From Anaeramoeba flamelloides (lineage: Eukaryota; Metamonada; Anaeramoebidae), in assembly GCA_027625915.1 (NCBI GenBank), contig JANTQA010000075.1, positions 930,001-994,000 of the forward strand: a stretch of 64,000 bases of DNA, read 5' to 3'. Position 1 is the first letter of the stretch, and the number at the start of each line of letters is the position of its first letter. This document shows, piece by piece, positions 21,521-33,480 of this stretch. The translations under genes were made by a program, and so were the position numbers. The notes under the pieces are model-generated. The model did no database searches and was not told the DNA's origin. It was given only the letters and a program-made list of their open reading frames with translations.

Positions 21521-24500
21521 AATTTGATAAAAGAAATCCACAATATATCCTAATAATACGTCTGGTGTTGGTTTATTTAAGTTCTATTATTTAAAAAGAA
21601 ATGCGAAAAATATAGGATCTATTTAAAAAAATATTCTCGAACTATTAATATATTTTTTTTAGGACGATTCTTTCTTTATCAAAATACAAAAAAACTTTGC
21701 AAAATTTTGAAAAATTGATAAAAATTTTGCAGGAAATTCAATTTCTAATTTAAATTTAAAATTACTAAAATATTTTTGAATTTACCATATAAATTGATTT
21801 AACCATGGGTCTACAGCCAAATATCTAATTCGGTATTGTATTTTAAAGAGAAAAAAAGTATGAAGGGTTTTATTTTTTAACAGTGATTTTTTACCCCTTA
21901 GAAAAATCTTTTGAACTACAATACAATCCTTTGTAATAAATTAAACTTTTTTTTTTAACTAATTAGTCAAATAGTTAACTAAAGTTACAATGAAAAATTA
22001 CAATCTTGGAAAAACTAAAAAACTGTTAAAAAATGGTACATATAATAGATTTTTCCTTCTTGATCTTTTGGGGTACAATTCCTTTTTTGTGAAATTGAAA
22101 AAACTTTATCGTTTCTGAGAAAGATGGACAATCAAAAGAAATTAAAATCTTTAAAAATACTTTTCAAAAAGGGATCAATCCAATCTAATCAATTTTAGTA
22201 TTTAAATTATTATTAACTTTTCTTCAACGATCCTATAGCCGTTTTTTTCTGAAATTGTCAGGGTCGTTTCATTGATATTCCTGACTAATCGATCTGTCAT
22301 TATTTAAGAATGGAAGCTTTATTTGAAAAATAATTTGAAAAAAAAAATTTTAATTTACTATAAGAAATCTCAAAAGTTTTGAAAAATAGAGACTTTTAAG
22401 AGCGGTACATAAACGGTATTTCATATAAGGATTTTAAATAAATTAATAATTAAAATGAAAGTATATTATACCGATTTCAAAAATTGTGTTGATTTTTTAC
22501 ACAACGACATTTTAATAATTTCTTATTTGATCATTTTCCAGACCCACTCAAAATTAAGATCATCCTAAGAATTTCAAACACTACTCGATCAAATTCCTTG
22601 ACTCAAAATCAAATTCAACTCTAATTGATGAGTGCTACAAATTAAAAAAAAAAAATAATTTTGAACAACAGTTCTCGAAAGAATAGAGAATTTTATTTTA
22701 TGGTTTTCTTCATAAAGTGTGATTAAAAAGAGATTGATTTTTTTTTTATGGAAAGGATGACGATTAGGTAATTCAATTTTGATAAAAAATTAGATTTAAA
22801 AAAGTTTTTTTTAAAACAAAAAGAATGACTGAAAAGAGATATTTAGTGCATGTTTTGAACCAATTGTTCAATTGTAATCAAAAATTCAGAAAATTGAATA
22901 ACCAAATTTGTGTTTTATGAAGAATAATTAACAAAAAGAGTTTTCCCTTTTTGAATTAATTTTTGTATCAACACAGAATAAAAATTTGATTAATTTTGAA
23001 ACAATAATAAACCTTAAGACCAAACAAATACTCAATCATTTTAATCAAAATAATACTTTTGAGAATTTTCTCCATCAAATTCTCAAATTTGTCAAAAATT
23101 TTGACGCCAAAGAACTAGAGAGGTTCCAAAAGCAATCTTTGGTTTCTGCCTAATTTTTTCAAATTGTAAAGAAAATTAAAACTTTTTTCTCATTTAAAAA
23201 AATTGGAAAAACTATTCATAAAAAACGACACTTTCCTTACTTATTCGTATTTGTTTGTTGTCACAGAACAATTAAAAAATTGATCCAATCCTAAAATCAG
23301 AAATTATTATCTATGGTTTCCTTCCACTGATTAAATCTTTTGCCTTTTTTGGAAACAAAACAAACCAATAACTGTGAATTCTTAAATAATTAAACTCTAA
23401 TTTTCTAAAATTTACGAAATTTTAGAAAATTTCAGTTGGAGTAAAAAAAGAGTCCTTGAACAGATTGTTCAAAAAGATCCGATTTGAAAGTGATTGTTTT
23501 TGATAGACATACAACAATAAAGAGATTTCTGTTTGGAATGTTTCGAGTGACACAAACCAAAAAGTAAAATGATAATATTCCATTAAAACCCCTCAAAAAT
23601 AACTTTTTTCTCTATTGTGTTTTAGATTTTATTCTTTCTTATGATCGACATCAAATGAGAAGGTAAAATACTCGTTCTACTTTGCCAAAACAACAATAGA
23701 AAAACCATCTCAATCAACACACCCTAAAGTCTTTAAAATTCTTCCTTTTCATTTGGTTATTGTTTCAATATCATTCAAATCAGAAAAGTTATCAATTTAT
23801 TTTTTAAATTCTTAAGAAATCTCCTTTTCCTATTGTTACCTTGTAAGGTATATGTCGATTGTTTTCAGAATCTAAATGTATTTCTTTTTTTTTAGAAAAA
23901 TAAAATGTGTGTGATTGTATGTGTTTTTTGAAAGAAAGAACAAACAAGCTGAAAAATAATAAACAGTAAAATGAGGGGTTGGGAAAACGAAAGCAGAGTA
24001 TTTATTGACAAAAAATAGCAAAAAAAAACAAAAGTTTGTAAGTAATGGATAGTTTTTCAAAAAAGCAGGTTAATAGCCTAATACACCACTCAAAGAATGC
24101 GTGAAAAACTTGTTGAATTTTCCTCTTTGATATGATCTTTTAAAGAGAGAAAAAATTGAGAATGAATTCCTTCTCTGTAGTCTACTCCCGCATCAAAATA
24201 AATTTCGTTGTCATTATGCTTGGAAAATTATATTTTGTTTGTTAGAAACCTAATATGAATTTTTCTTTAAGCATTTATGATTGTATAAAAAGCCCACAAT
24301 TCCAAAAATCAATTACTTCTTCTTAGTGCCTTCTGACAAAATTTTTTCAGATGAAGATTTTTTTTTTTTTAAATAAATTTTTCGAAAAAAAAATAAATCA
24401 TTTTTTCTCAATCCCCTAAAAATTAATTACTTATTGATCAACTCTTTTTTGTTGTATAAAATACTTTATTTGGATTTTTACTTTGGCAAAACTGTTGATA

Positions 24501-24592
24501 ACAAACAATTCATTTTTAGGATCGTTCTTCAAAATATTCGTTTTAAATATCTAAAATATATTCTCTTTTATATTTTTGAATTGTAATATATT
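21521..24592. other. Non-coding spacer upstream of the GATA gene
   Basis: No gene was recognised in 3 kb of AT-rich DNA. A small perfect hairpin lies at about 23407-23434 (TTTCTAAAATTT and its complement). The last few hundred bases should carry the promoter of the GATA/BAH gene. Confidence 0.5.
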
Positions 24593-26023
24593 ATGGATCG
24601 AAAGTGTTCAAATCCAAATTGCTTAACAGCTGTGACACCAAGTTGGAGAAGGATTGACGGGAAACTGTTTTGTAATGCCTGCGCAATCTATTCACGAAGA
24701 CATGAAGGGAAATTAAGGCCCAAAAGGAAAGCGAAAAATCCAAAAAACAGCCCAACAAAACAAAGGCAGACCAAAAATAAAACGAAGAACCCAAGAAAAA
24801 GATTAAACCAAAGAATCCTGATCGGAAACTCAGCAAAAAAACAAATTAACGGAAATAGTTTGTCAAAACAGAGAAGATTATTAAGGCCACAAGAATCGCC
24901 GATTATTCAACCGGAGAAACACAAAAGAATTCAAAATTATAATAACGACAAACAAACTCAAATAGAGAGACAGAAACAAACCCAAAACCTGATCGTTCAG
25001 AAGCTTCAATTGGACCAACCAAAACTGGGATTGGATGGAAAGAAAAAAATACAGAAAAAAGATCCCAAACAGGATCAAGAACAAAAACTAAATTCACAAA
25101 ATTTGAAAAAGGATAACAATTTCATTTCTTCTCTGTTAACTTTTAATTCCCCAAACTATTCTTTACAAATAAGCGAACCTTCTCTCAATTTTGAACAAAA
25201 TTCGAGTAGCGACAAAGAAAATGAACAATTAAAATCTACTTATTCTGGAAAAAAACTTGGTGATTATTTTGTTCAGAATTCACATAATCAACTTCAAACA
25301 CAGATTCAAACACAGATCCAAATCCAACCACAAACCCAAAGTCACAAACCTACACAAACGAAGATAAACATTCAAAATAACCCTTTTAAAAGTAATTATT
25401 ATCAAAATGCCTATCATAACCACACTGATAATAACCTTTTAAATTATAACGACCAGAATAATTTGTCTTGCTATAGTAATTATAACACATGCTTCCAGGA
25501 CACTTTCCGCTTAAAAATTGAAAATGAAAATATATTTGAAAATTTTGAATACAAGCTTAACCAAAATATCGACTTTAATCTGATAGATGATCCGAAAGAT
25601 CCAAATTCCAACATAATGGAAAGCAATGACCAAGAAACTGATTTAGAATCAGAAACAGAATCAGGATCAGGATCAGAAACAGAGTTGGAAATAGATTCAG
25701 AAATAGACAAAAATCTTCAAGATCAATTTAAAGAAATACCCAGGAAGATGCACATGACAACACTACAAGCAGGAGACTGCGTGGGACTGTTGTTAAGAGA
25801 CGGCGACGAGGTATTTGCAATAATCAGAAAATTTGTAAAGGAAAAAGGTGAAAATGGAAATACCTATTGCAAAGTAACTTGGCTTGTTCCTAAATTTGAA
25901 AATGAATATTTCAAAGTGGACCCAATCAACCTTTCAAGAAAAAACTTCCATATTGGAGTTGACGAACCCCTTCCTCAGCCCATTCACTGTATTACTCGAA
26001 AGCTTAACTTTCAAGTATTGTAA
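24593..26023 (+). CDS. GATAD1-like GATA zinc finger and BAH-like protein
   Basis: A single exon encodes 476 residues. A GATA-type zinc finger sits at the very N-terminus: Cys5-X4-Cys10-X16-Cys27-X2-Cys30, with PSWRR and LFCNAC as in the family, followed by a basic stretch. The X4 spacing in the first knuckle is wider than the usual X2. The middle 300 residues are low-complexity (Gln/Asn/Lys, then acidic). The C-terminus (about 385-476) resembles the BAH-like module of animal GATAD1: GDCVGLLLRDG, AIIRKF, VTWLVPKF, and the end DEPLPQPIHCI. GATAD1 joins chromatin complexes at H3K4me3-marked promoters, so a chromatin reader role in the nucleus is a fair inference. The combination of N-terminal finger and C-terminal module supports this over a plain GATA transcription factor. 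The start is the first ATG, four codons before the first Cys. Confidence 0.88.
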   Translation: MDRKCSNPNCLTAVTPSWRRIDGKLFCNACAIYSRRHEGKLRPKRKAKNPKNSPTKQRQTKNKTKNPRKRLNQRILIGNSAKKQINGNSLSKQRRLLRPQESPIIQPEKHKRIQNYNNDKQTQIERQKQTQNLIVQKLQLDQPKLGLDGKKKIQKKDPKQDQEQKLNSQNLKKDNNFISSLLTFNSPNYSLQISEPSLNFEQNSSSDKENEQLKSTYSGKKLGDYFVQNSHNQLQTQIQTQIQIQPQTQSHKPTQTKINIQNNPFKSNYYQNAYHNHTDNNLLNYNDQNNLSCYSNYNTCFQDTFRLKIENENIFENFEYKLNQNIDFNLIDDPKDPNSNIMESNDQETDLESETESGSGSETELEIDSEIDKNLQDQFKEIPRKMHMTTLQAGDCVGLLLRDGDEVFAIIRKFVKEKGENGNTYCKVTWLVPKFENEYFKVDPINLSRKNFHIGVDEPLPQPIHCITRKLNFQVL

Positions 26024-26246
26024 CATTTGTATGTTATTGAAAACTTGCAAAATAAAAAAAAAATAATTATCTCTGTAAAAACAGATTAATTTTTTATTGT
26101 TATTGTCTTTTTATTTTACATTTTAATTTGAAATAAGATTCGAAACATCATATTACACCCGTTTAGAATCAATTCACATATTTATTTTCATTTCGAATAG
26201 TATTTGATAGTTGTTGTAATATTCATAGTTGAAAGTATTATTATTA
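26024..26246. terminator. 3' flank of the GATA/BAH gene
   Basis: Short AT-rich stretch after the stop codon with AATAAAAAAAA at about 26050, a possible poly(A) signal. Confidence 0.3.
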
Positions 26247-27274
26247 AACTCAATTCCAAAAAATGGGACACAAAAAAAAATTACATTTATAAAAATATAC
26301 TCCAAAATACATAATACTTAAACATTAAAATAATAAAAGACCCGAAAATATTTAATTAATACTATTTATATATTTTATAGTAAATTTAAAATTCAATTCG
26401 AAAAATAAAAAAGAAAAATAAAAAAAAGTGTGCACCCATTTTTGGAACACGGTTACCAAAAAATCCATTTTTATTGAAAGAAAAATTAATAAAAACTATT
26501 AATAGATTCAGCTTGTCTATTGATAACTAAATCTATCCTTTTAAATATAGAGTTTATTAATTTTCTAAGGTTTCCCAACTCAAAGTATTCCATACATTAG
26601 TGAAAATTTTAAAAATTCTTCTTCGTTTTTTGGTTACAATTTTTCAGTTTAGTGTCCATAAATTCCCAATTGGATTTAAATTTGTGGAATTGGGGGTCAA
26701 GGGTCCAGAACATTACATCCCCGAATTTAAGTAAGTTTGAGTTTTTTTTTGAAGTATGTGGACAAGCTCCATCCTTTTTGAAAATCCATTTCAACTCACC
26801 ATATTCTGAATTAGCGAGTTGAATTACATTTGATTTTTTGATAATATCATTAACAATACATTCAGTATTCACACTTCCATTAATGATAATAAGGTCTGTT
26901 TGTAGGCAATGTGCTCTAGCATCCCATATCATGATTTTTTTTCAAAAAAAATTTTTCTCGATAAAAAAAGAATCTTTTTTCTTTTTTTTCAAAAAAAAAA
27001 ATTTTTTTTGTGATCAGAATGAAAACTTTTAAATTTCATTTTAAAGTGATTTTGAGGTTTTCGAAAAGTTTTGAAAAAAAAAGAATCCAAAAAAAATCAA
27101 AAAAATTATTGAAAATCAAAAATCAAAAAATAATGAAAAAAAATGATAAATAATTAACTTTAAAATTATTTACATTGATTGTTAATATCTAATGTCTCTA
27201 TTTAAGAGTCAAATATCACTTTTCTTGGAATTAAATTGATTTTGAAGGTGTGTACCAATTTTTGGAATTGAGTT
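26247..27274 (-). mobile_element. Dead Tc1/mariner element
   Basis: A 1,028-bp element has terminal inverted repeats AACTCAATTCCAAAAA at both ends, continuing into tgGgaCACA-like sequence, and TA on each side (26245-26246, 27275-27276). It contains a transposase fragment on the minus strand (26609-26932). A third copy of the terminal motif, inverted, lies inside at about 26425-26455, indicating rearrangement or a nested end. The length is somewhat below that of an intact mariner (about 1.3 kb). A further isolated end of this type lies at about 54371-54394. Confidence 0.82.
26609..26932 (-). pseudogene. Tc1/mariner transposase fragment
   Basis: About 107 residues correspond to the C-terminal half of a DDE/D transposase. 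WIFKKDGACPHTS matches the family motif around the second catalytic Asp (usually WIFQQDGAPPHTS). The third-acid region reads QFHKFKSNWEFMDTKLKN where the family has DLNPIEN.W...KTKL, so the catalytic acid is replaced by Lys. The N-terminal DNA-binding domains are missing. The fragment is non-functional. Confidence 0.82.
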
Positions 27275-27443
27275 TAGTATTATTTTATATATATATAACC
27301 GTTTTTTCTTGTTTATTATTATTTTTTTTTATTGTTTGTGAAAAACATAAAATACTTTTTTTTATTTATTTACACCGGAATTGAGTAAAAGGATAAAATA
27401 TTAAAATACACGAAGAAGATAGTAGAGATAAAAAAAAATATTA

Positions 27444-27450
<7 letters not shown>

Positions 27451-27490
<40 letters not shown>
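27451..27490. repeat. (TA)n microsatellite
   Basis: About 20 uninterrupted TA units. Confidence 0.95.
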
Positions 27491-27494
<4 letters not shown>

Positions 27495-28284
27495 GGTATT
27501 TCCAAAAAATTATGAATTTTTTTTAAATATTTTGTATAAAATTTCTTTGATTATATTTATTCAATAGCTAAATAGAACTATTAAAAAAAAAAGGTAAAAA
27601 ATCCTACTAATTAAATCACAGTCCATTATGTAATTATTCAAAAAAAATAAAAAAAAAGATTTTCAAAAAAAGGTAATAAAATTGAACAGTTTTTTTAGAG
27701 TCAAACAAGGCACAACCAATTCCAATAAATATTGAAAATTTTACCCTATTTTAGGAAGATCAGTTTTGCTAACTTTCAATAAAAATAGAGACAATATAAT
27801 AACAACACTTATAATTATTTTAAAAAATAATATACAGCTATATGATTTTCATTATATTGGATTTTTTTTGAGATCCATTTGCCTTGGAAAAAACTATTTA
27901 TCAACAAAAAAAATAAATTAATCACAAATTTTTTCACTAAAACAATTATCAGAGAATATTGAGATGAATATAATTTGATATCTTTGATTAAAGTAATGGA
28001 ACATTATCTAAAAAACAAATTGTATTATTAAGAAAATAAATAAAAGATTTATAAAAATTTTGGTTATTTAAAAAGTTTTTTTCTGGATTGAATTTTATCA
28101 GAATATATTGAAATAAATTTATCAAGTTTTTTTGGAAATAGATTGTATTATGAGATTTTTGGAAAAAAGTAAAAAAAAAAAAAAAATTAATTACAATATA
28201 AAATTATTTTCCAAAAAGAAATTTGACCTATTTCAGAACTCAAATAATATCATTTATGTAACTTATTTTTTTGAATTTTTCACC
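27491..28284. other. Non-coding spacer
   Basis: AT-rich, with nothing recognised. Confidence 0.5.
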
Positions 28285-28288
28285 TTAA

Positions 28289-28978
28289 GGGTCGAGTTAT
28301 TACAGTGATTTTTTATTTCTGAAATGGAAAAAAACATTTTAGTAATTTTTATGAGGACCTAACACCAATCAAAAACCAACCTACCTATGATGTAGAATCG
28401 ATCTCCAAAAATCAACAACCAAAAATGAGGACATTTTTAGAAAAAAACTCCAAAGAGAGACACTCAATTTTCAAATAGAATGATTAGAATATACAATTTT
28501 GAAAACAACTATGTCAGTTTTGAAGTGTCTAACTTTGGCGCTTTTTGAGATCTTGGAGATTTTTTGTTTTCTTTTTTTTCATTTTTCAAATGAAATATTT
28601 TTATTGATAGAATATTAAATAATCCTTACTTTGACAAATATACTTGGATTACGAAAAAACCACAAATCGGATTAAATCAAATTAAATTGATTGTGAACTT
28701 CAAGAAAGCAATCTGTTTTAAATTAAAGAAAAATAAACACTTCGGAAATAGAAAATGAGAAAAGATGAATTTTTTTTTTTAAATTTCAATTTTTTGAAAT
28801 TGAGAACTCTTTTAAACTTATTTTTCTACGTTTAATTTTTTGTCAAAGATGATCAAACAAAATTTTTTTTTGTTATTTGAATTTTTTCAACCAAAAGATG
28901 GGCTATTTCACAATACCCTTTTTGGTCTCAGGCCACCCCACTGAGTATAGAGTACATTCACCGTAAATGACTAGACCC
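28289..28978 (+). mobile_element. TTAA-flanked TIR element R2, copy 2
   Basis: A 690-bp non-autonomous element is bounded by TTAA on both sides (28285-28288 and 28979-28982). The termini are GGGTCGAGTTATTACAGTGA on the left and, on the right, the complement of GGGTCTAGTCATTTACGGTG. It aligns with the copy at 18041-18727. The TTAA duplication and GG-starting ends match the pattern of the autonomous element at 10841-15268, although the terminal sequences are otherwise different. Confidence 0.88.
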
Positions 28979-29450
28979 TTAAAAAAAAGTTTTTTTTTTT
29001 CAACAAATTTTTTTTTTGACTGATAATTAAAAAAAAATTGTTTGTGATCTTTTCTCATTTTATTTTACAATTGGGTTATTATTCTGAAATATCCTTTATA
29101 TTTTATTAAAAAAAATGTCTTTTATTAAGAAAAACTTGAATTTTCAAAAAAAACAATAAAAATTAAAAAAATTTATTTCTTTTTTCTTTTTTAAAATAAT
29201 ATATAATTAATATATTTATATCTGTAAGTATGTACACGTATATATATATATATAAAACAAATAATTACCGTATTATTTGGTTATTTAGAATAGATAACAT
29301 ATTGTTATATTTAAAAAAAAAATTGAAAAAAAAAAAAATAATCAAAAAAATTAATTTAATTCAATAAATAGAAAATTAAATTAACGATTTACATTTTTTT
29401 TTTTTACGTAATAAAAAAAGAAAAAAGAAAAAAAAACTTTTTTTTTCTTC
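28979..29450. other. 3' flank of the cyclin gene
   Basis: AT-rich DNA with poly(A)/poly(T) runs downstream of the minus-strand cyclin. Nothing else was recognised. Confidence 0.4.
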
Positions 29451-32400
29451 TTAAAAATACTCATTATCTGAACTATTAGATTTTATTATTTCATCAAAAT
29501 CATTTTCTTGGTCTTCAAAATCTGAAAAATTCTGAAGAAATTCGGGATATGATACATCATTTACATTTTCTTCAATATAAATAAAATAATCATTTCCCCC
29601 CCCTGATCCCTTGTCAAAATAACTCTCGTCATGTTCTTGTTCTTGCTCTTGTTCTTGTTCTTGTTCTTGCTCTGATTGTGTTTTTTTTTTTCTTTCAAAA
29701 TAATTCTCATTTTGAATCCGAATTGGATCTTTTTCTGTTTCAAAATCATTTTCATTATTTTGAAATTGTTCAAGGTGGGTTTCATTTTTCACAAAAAAGT
29801 TATAAGGATTTTCATTTTTATCATACTCAAAAATATTTTCTGAATTAGACTGATTATAATTTTGTTTTTCATTTTCCTCTAGATCGATTTCATTTTCGAA
29901 ATCGTCTGAATCGAAAATAAGATTTGATATTTCTGGTAAATTATATTCATAATTCTCAGTTTGTTGATTAATATTATTTTCTTGATAATTTTGTTGTTGT
30001 TGAAATATTTGTTGTTGTTGTTGTTGTTGTTGTTGTTTTCCCTGCTGCCGATGCAATTCTCGTTCAAGTTGTTGCTGAATTTGCTGTTGCTGTTCTTGTA
30101 GAAGTTGAAATTGTAATTGTTCGTGATCAATTTCTGATTCGTGTAACCTTTGCTCTTGAACTATTTGCTGTTGTTTTAGGATTTGCTTTTGTAATAATTG
30201 CTGCTGCTGGTATAACATTTGCAATTTCAAAAGATGCTCATTTTCTGTTTGGTTATTATTAATTATTTGACTTTGCTTTATTATTTCCTCTTCATTTGTT
30301 GATTGCAAAGGAAAGGATAATAAATTCTTGGGTATTGTATTGATTTTGTTCTGCAATTCTTCCATTTGAATTGGCTTGTTTTGTGTTAAGAAAGAAAAGT
30401 CTTCGGCTTGTAAGGAATATAAAACTTTATTATAATCGTCTTGATCAAACCTTAAAGAAAAATCAATTAGAAACAAAAATTCCAATTCAAGTGCATTCAC
30501 TTCCCCAATAGATAAGCCAGCAACTTGGGAATAATAATTGTTATCATAAAATTTATCATCACAAAATTTTGTTGAAACCAATATTCTTAAGAGTTGGATT
30601 GTTTTTTTTTTTTTTTAAAAAGAAAGCATTATTTTTGTTTTAGAAAAAAGTTAAAAAAAAAGGTAATTGAAAAAAATTATTATTATTGTTAATACTTCAA
30701 ATTAAACTATGCTTATTTTTGTTTTTTTGTTTTGTTTTTATTTATTGGTCTCAAATTAATACATTTATCATGTTCATTTGGTTCCCGCCACTGTAATCAA
30801 ACAATTTCTCTTTTCATTTTGAAAATCATTTATTTTACAATTGATACCCCCATTTTTAGTAAGTGGGTATCAAAAGGTTTCAAAAATGATGATTAGATTG
30901 CTTAAAATACTAAGTCAAACAGCTTATGCAACATTTTTCGAAGAAATTTTTATTTCTCACATTTTCAAAATGGCTCTTACTGTTGAGAGAAAAATGTTGG
31001 ACACAGAAAAATGGTTGGACACCTTTTTTAATTGGGAACATTAGTAAAATTGAAAATCAAATCCTATTGATAACAAGGTGAATTTTATATAAATCCAGGT
31101 TTAAATGTGTTACAAGTTCATTAATCTGTTGTATGTGTAAAATACTCATTTGAATGGCTGATAACTAAAGTAGATCATGCTATTTTAACAAAAATCCAAG
31201 TTCTAGTAAAGTTTACTATTAATTCTGAAAATGGTAATTTTTAAACTTGCTTTAGGGTATCAGAGATAAGGTTTTGAAAAAGTAGAATTACATTAATGGT
31301 TATTCTAATAAGTAGATTATTGTTATTTTCTTTAGTTATTTCACAAACGATTGAAATTAAAAATCATTTTCAGTAATGTTCCCAATTAAAAATGCTGTCC
31401 AACTATTTTTCTGTGTCCAACATTTTTCTCTCAACAGTTAGTTCAATTCACTTTTACAAAATTGTAAAGAAAGCCATTTTAAAAAACTATGATCAAAAAA
31501 ACGTTTTTATCAAAGGATGAAATATATGTATATTCAAGTTTGTTGGCTGTTTTTTAGATAAATAATCATTTTTTTTTTTTTTTTTTAATGGTACAATGTG
31601 TAAATAGCCTGTGTTTTTTTTTTTTTAACCCATTACGATAATTTAACTCATGCAAAAAATATTGGTGACTGTAGAAATAAAAGAAACAAATCAATGGGAT
31701 GGCAACAACATATAAATGTGGAATAGGTTTTCTTTCAATAAATTTTAAAAAAGAATTATGAAGATACTGAAAGATTAAAAGGTAATTTTTTGACAAAATA
31801 ATGAGAAAAAGATCATTTTTGATTTTTTTATAAAAAAAATCATTAAATCTCACAAATTTTGTAACTATGACGAAATTTTTGAAATATAAGCATTTAATAT
31901 TATAGAATCATTTACATTAATCAAAGATCTAACCTCAAAAGTCAATTTAAATCCGAACCAAGAATATATGTGTGTGCCTTTCAATCTTCAAACACTCAAG
32001 TCCGTAAAAAAAAACCACAAGTTTAATTTTTGTAACGGGTTAAAGGTTGTCAACACGGGTAGTTTACACCACTGTAATTTAGAGAACGCTTTTTGTCACA
32101 CTTTTTTCAAACAATTCCAAATTTTAATTCATAATTTTCATTCAGGAGTCGAGTATTTGGAAAAATCAAGCTAATGACAAAAATCAACTATTACAATAAT
32201 CTTTGAACTTGCTAAACTTTTTATACTTGCAAAGAAACAGAAAGATCAAAGTGCTGTTTAATTGATGTGATTATTTTTTTTTTTTAACACCAAATTCCGA
32301 GTACATTTATTTGAGAGATCCCAAATTCGATTTGTGAAAAGAAGAAATAGGCATTGGTTTTAAAAGAAAATAATTTCAATTTTGAAGTGGCCGTTTAAGT

Positions 32401-32751
32401 TTCCTTTCATCAGTTTCGGAAAAGTAATTTTTTAAAAAGAAAAGAATAAAATCTTAAAAAAAAAAAATGAAATAGTTACGAAGCAAAAAAAAACCGATGG
32501 ATATTTTGTTGGTTGACTTTTAAGGAAGTGTTCATTTCCAAAATCCTCCGAATAAATTCAATAGCAACAACAAAGCATTCATGGGAACAAGGCGAAAACT
32601 TGGCGATTCGATACAAATATGATTTGATAGGGATTATTGGGATATCTGGTGAAAAAAATAAGGTTTGTGCAATATAAGGCGGTTTGGAAAGGTTTTGTAG
32701 AAATTCTAAGAGTTGTCCGATTTGATTGATTAACTTTTCAAAAGATTCCAT
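29451..32751 (-). CDS. Pho80-type (P/U-type) cyclin, two exons
   Basis: Exon 1 is 32751-32480 and exon 2 is 30585-29451; together they encode 468 residues. The split was inferred from the cyclin box: exon 1 carries FFSPDIPIIPIKSYLYRIAK...CSHECFVVAIEFIRRI...QQNIHRFFFAS and exon 2 continues ILVSTKFCDDKFYDNNYY, then VAGLSIGEVNALELEFLFL. This reproduces the Pho80-like family order (NVHRLLITS-VMVAAKFLDD) without gap. The intron begins GTAACT and ends TTAAG, and the phases agree with a Ser codon rebuilt at the join. Such cyclins activate Pho85/CDK5-type kinases. Residues after about 140 are low-complexity: a Gln-rich region (about 200-290) and acidic Asn/Glu/Asp stretches. The 1,894-nt intron carries a TIR element at 30980-31437. 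Family assignment is strong; the exact 3' splice site is less certain because the area is poly(T)-rich. Confidence 0.88.
30980..31437. mobile_element. TIR element R4, copy in the cyclin intron
   Basis: Left arm CTGTTGAGAGAAAAATGTTG and its complement on the right, continuing inward through a TTGGAC block and TTTTTAATTGGGAACATTA. The arms are about 85 bp. A second copy lies inverted at 58318-58771, with long matching internal stretches. TA-type borders are plausible but one end is off by a base. No coding sequence is present. Confidence 0.85.
31440..32479. other. Remainder of the cyclin intron
   Basis: No exon was recognised. The stretch 31960-32175 is less AT-rich than the rest and contains short frames (for example 31968-32174) without family resemblance. 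It could be an old element or a non-coding RNA; this is undecided. Confidence 0.35.
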
Positions 32752-33315
32752 TTTGAAAAATTGTTTTTTTTGTTATTGCTTTGTTTTGATTTTGTTTGGT
32801 TTTGTTTGATTTATTTTTAATCTATTTGTTTTTTGATAATAAAAAAAAGTAAAGCAGAAATCACAAAAAGCTACACTTTGGGAATTGGTACAAAAAAAGA
32901 TCTTTATATTTTTTTTTATCCAACAACACAATGTAGAATGAATTGGATAAATAAATATTATGAAGATCAAAAAGAGAGATCTTAAATGAAGAAAAAATGA
33001 TTTCTAGATAATTTCTTAAGGAAGTCAAATGTTTTCAATTAACATCCTAACTATTGGCGAAGTGTTTGTAGTTTGTGGGTTGTGGTTTGTTGGTGAGTTT
33101 TGAAATTGAGTATTGAATTAAATTATTTTCACTTTTTCAAAAAGTCCTAGTGATTTGAGAAGAAAAATAGTGTATATTTTCGTTTGATAATCTTGTTTTA
33201 GAATTCTTCAAGAATCACTCACTTAGGTTTTTTATTTCACACAAAGTATAGCCAAAGGATTATATAAAACAATAAACCAAATAACAATCTACTGTTAATT
33301 CTAAAAATCAAAAGA
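32752..33315. promoter_or_regulatory. Likely promoter region of the cyclin gene
   Basis: This lies directly upstream of the cyclin start codon on the minus strand and is AT-rich. No defined motif was identified. Confidence 0.3.
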
Positions 33316-33480
33316 GCAAAATTTTCATTGAGCTTTCCAAAAAGGGTTAATATCAAACATCAAAGCCCCTCAATTCGAAAAAGGCATTTAAATAATTTAT
33401 ACTACTTTTCAGAATTAAAAATTTGACAAGTAACATGATTTAAAAATCTTTTTTTCGAGAGCTTGAATGAAAAATTTATT
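33316..33480. mobile_element. Small foldback element R5b, copy
   Basis: The arms (aaaattttcattgagctttcc on the left and its approximate complement near 33457-33480) resemble those at 36514-36697. The flanking block actgttaattct is also shared, so the homologous unit may be longer. It is non-coding. Confidence 0.6.

Noticed and set aside
31968-32174. 68-codon frame in the cyclin intron
   Set aside because: No family resemblance and no good splice context; kept only as a compositional oddity.
30586-32479. Alternative cyclin splice using GGTTTT near 32490
   Set aside because: It keeps the phase but would delete five residues of the cyclin helix (FFFAS), which the GTAACT site retains in line with the family.
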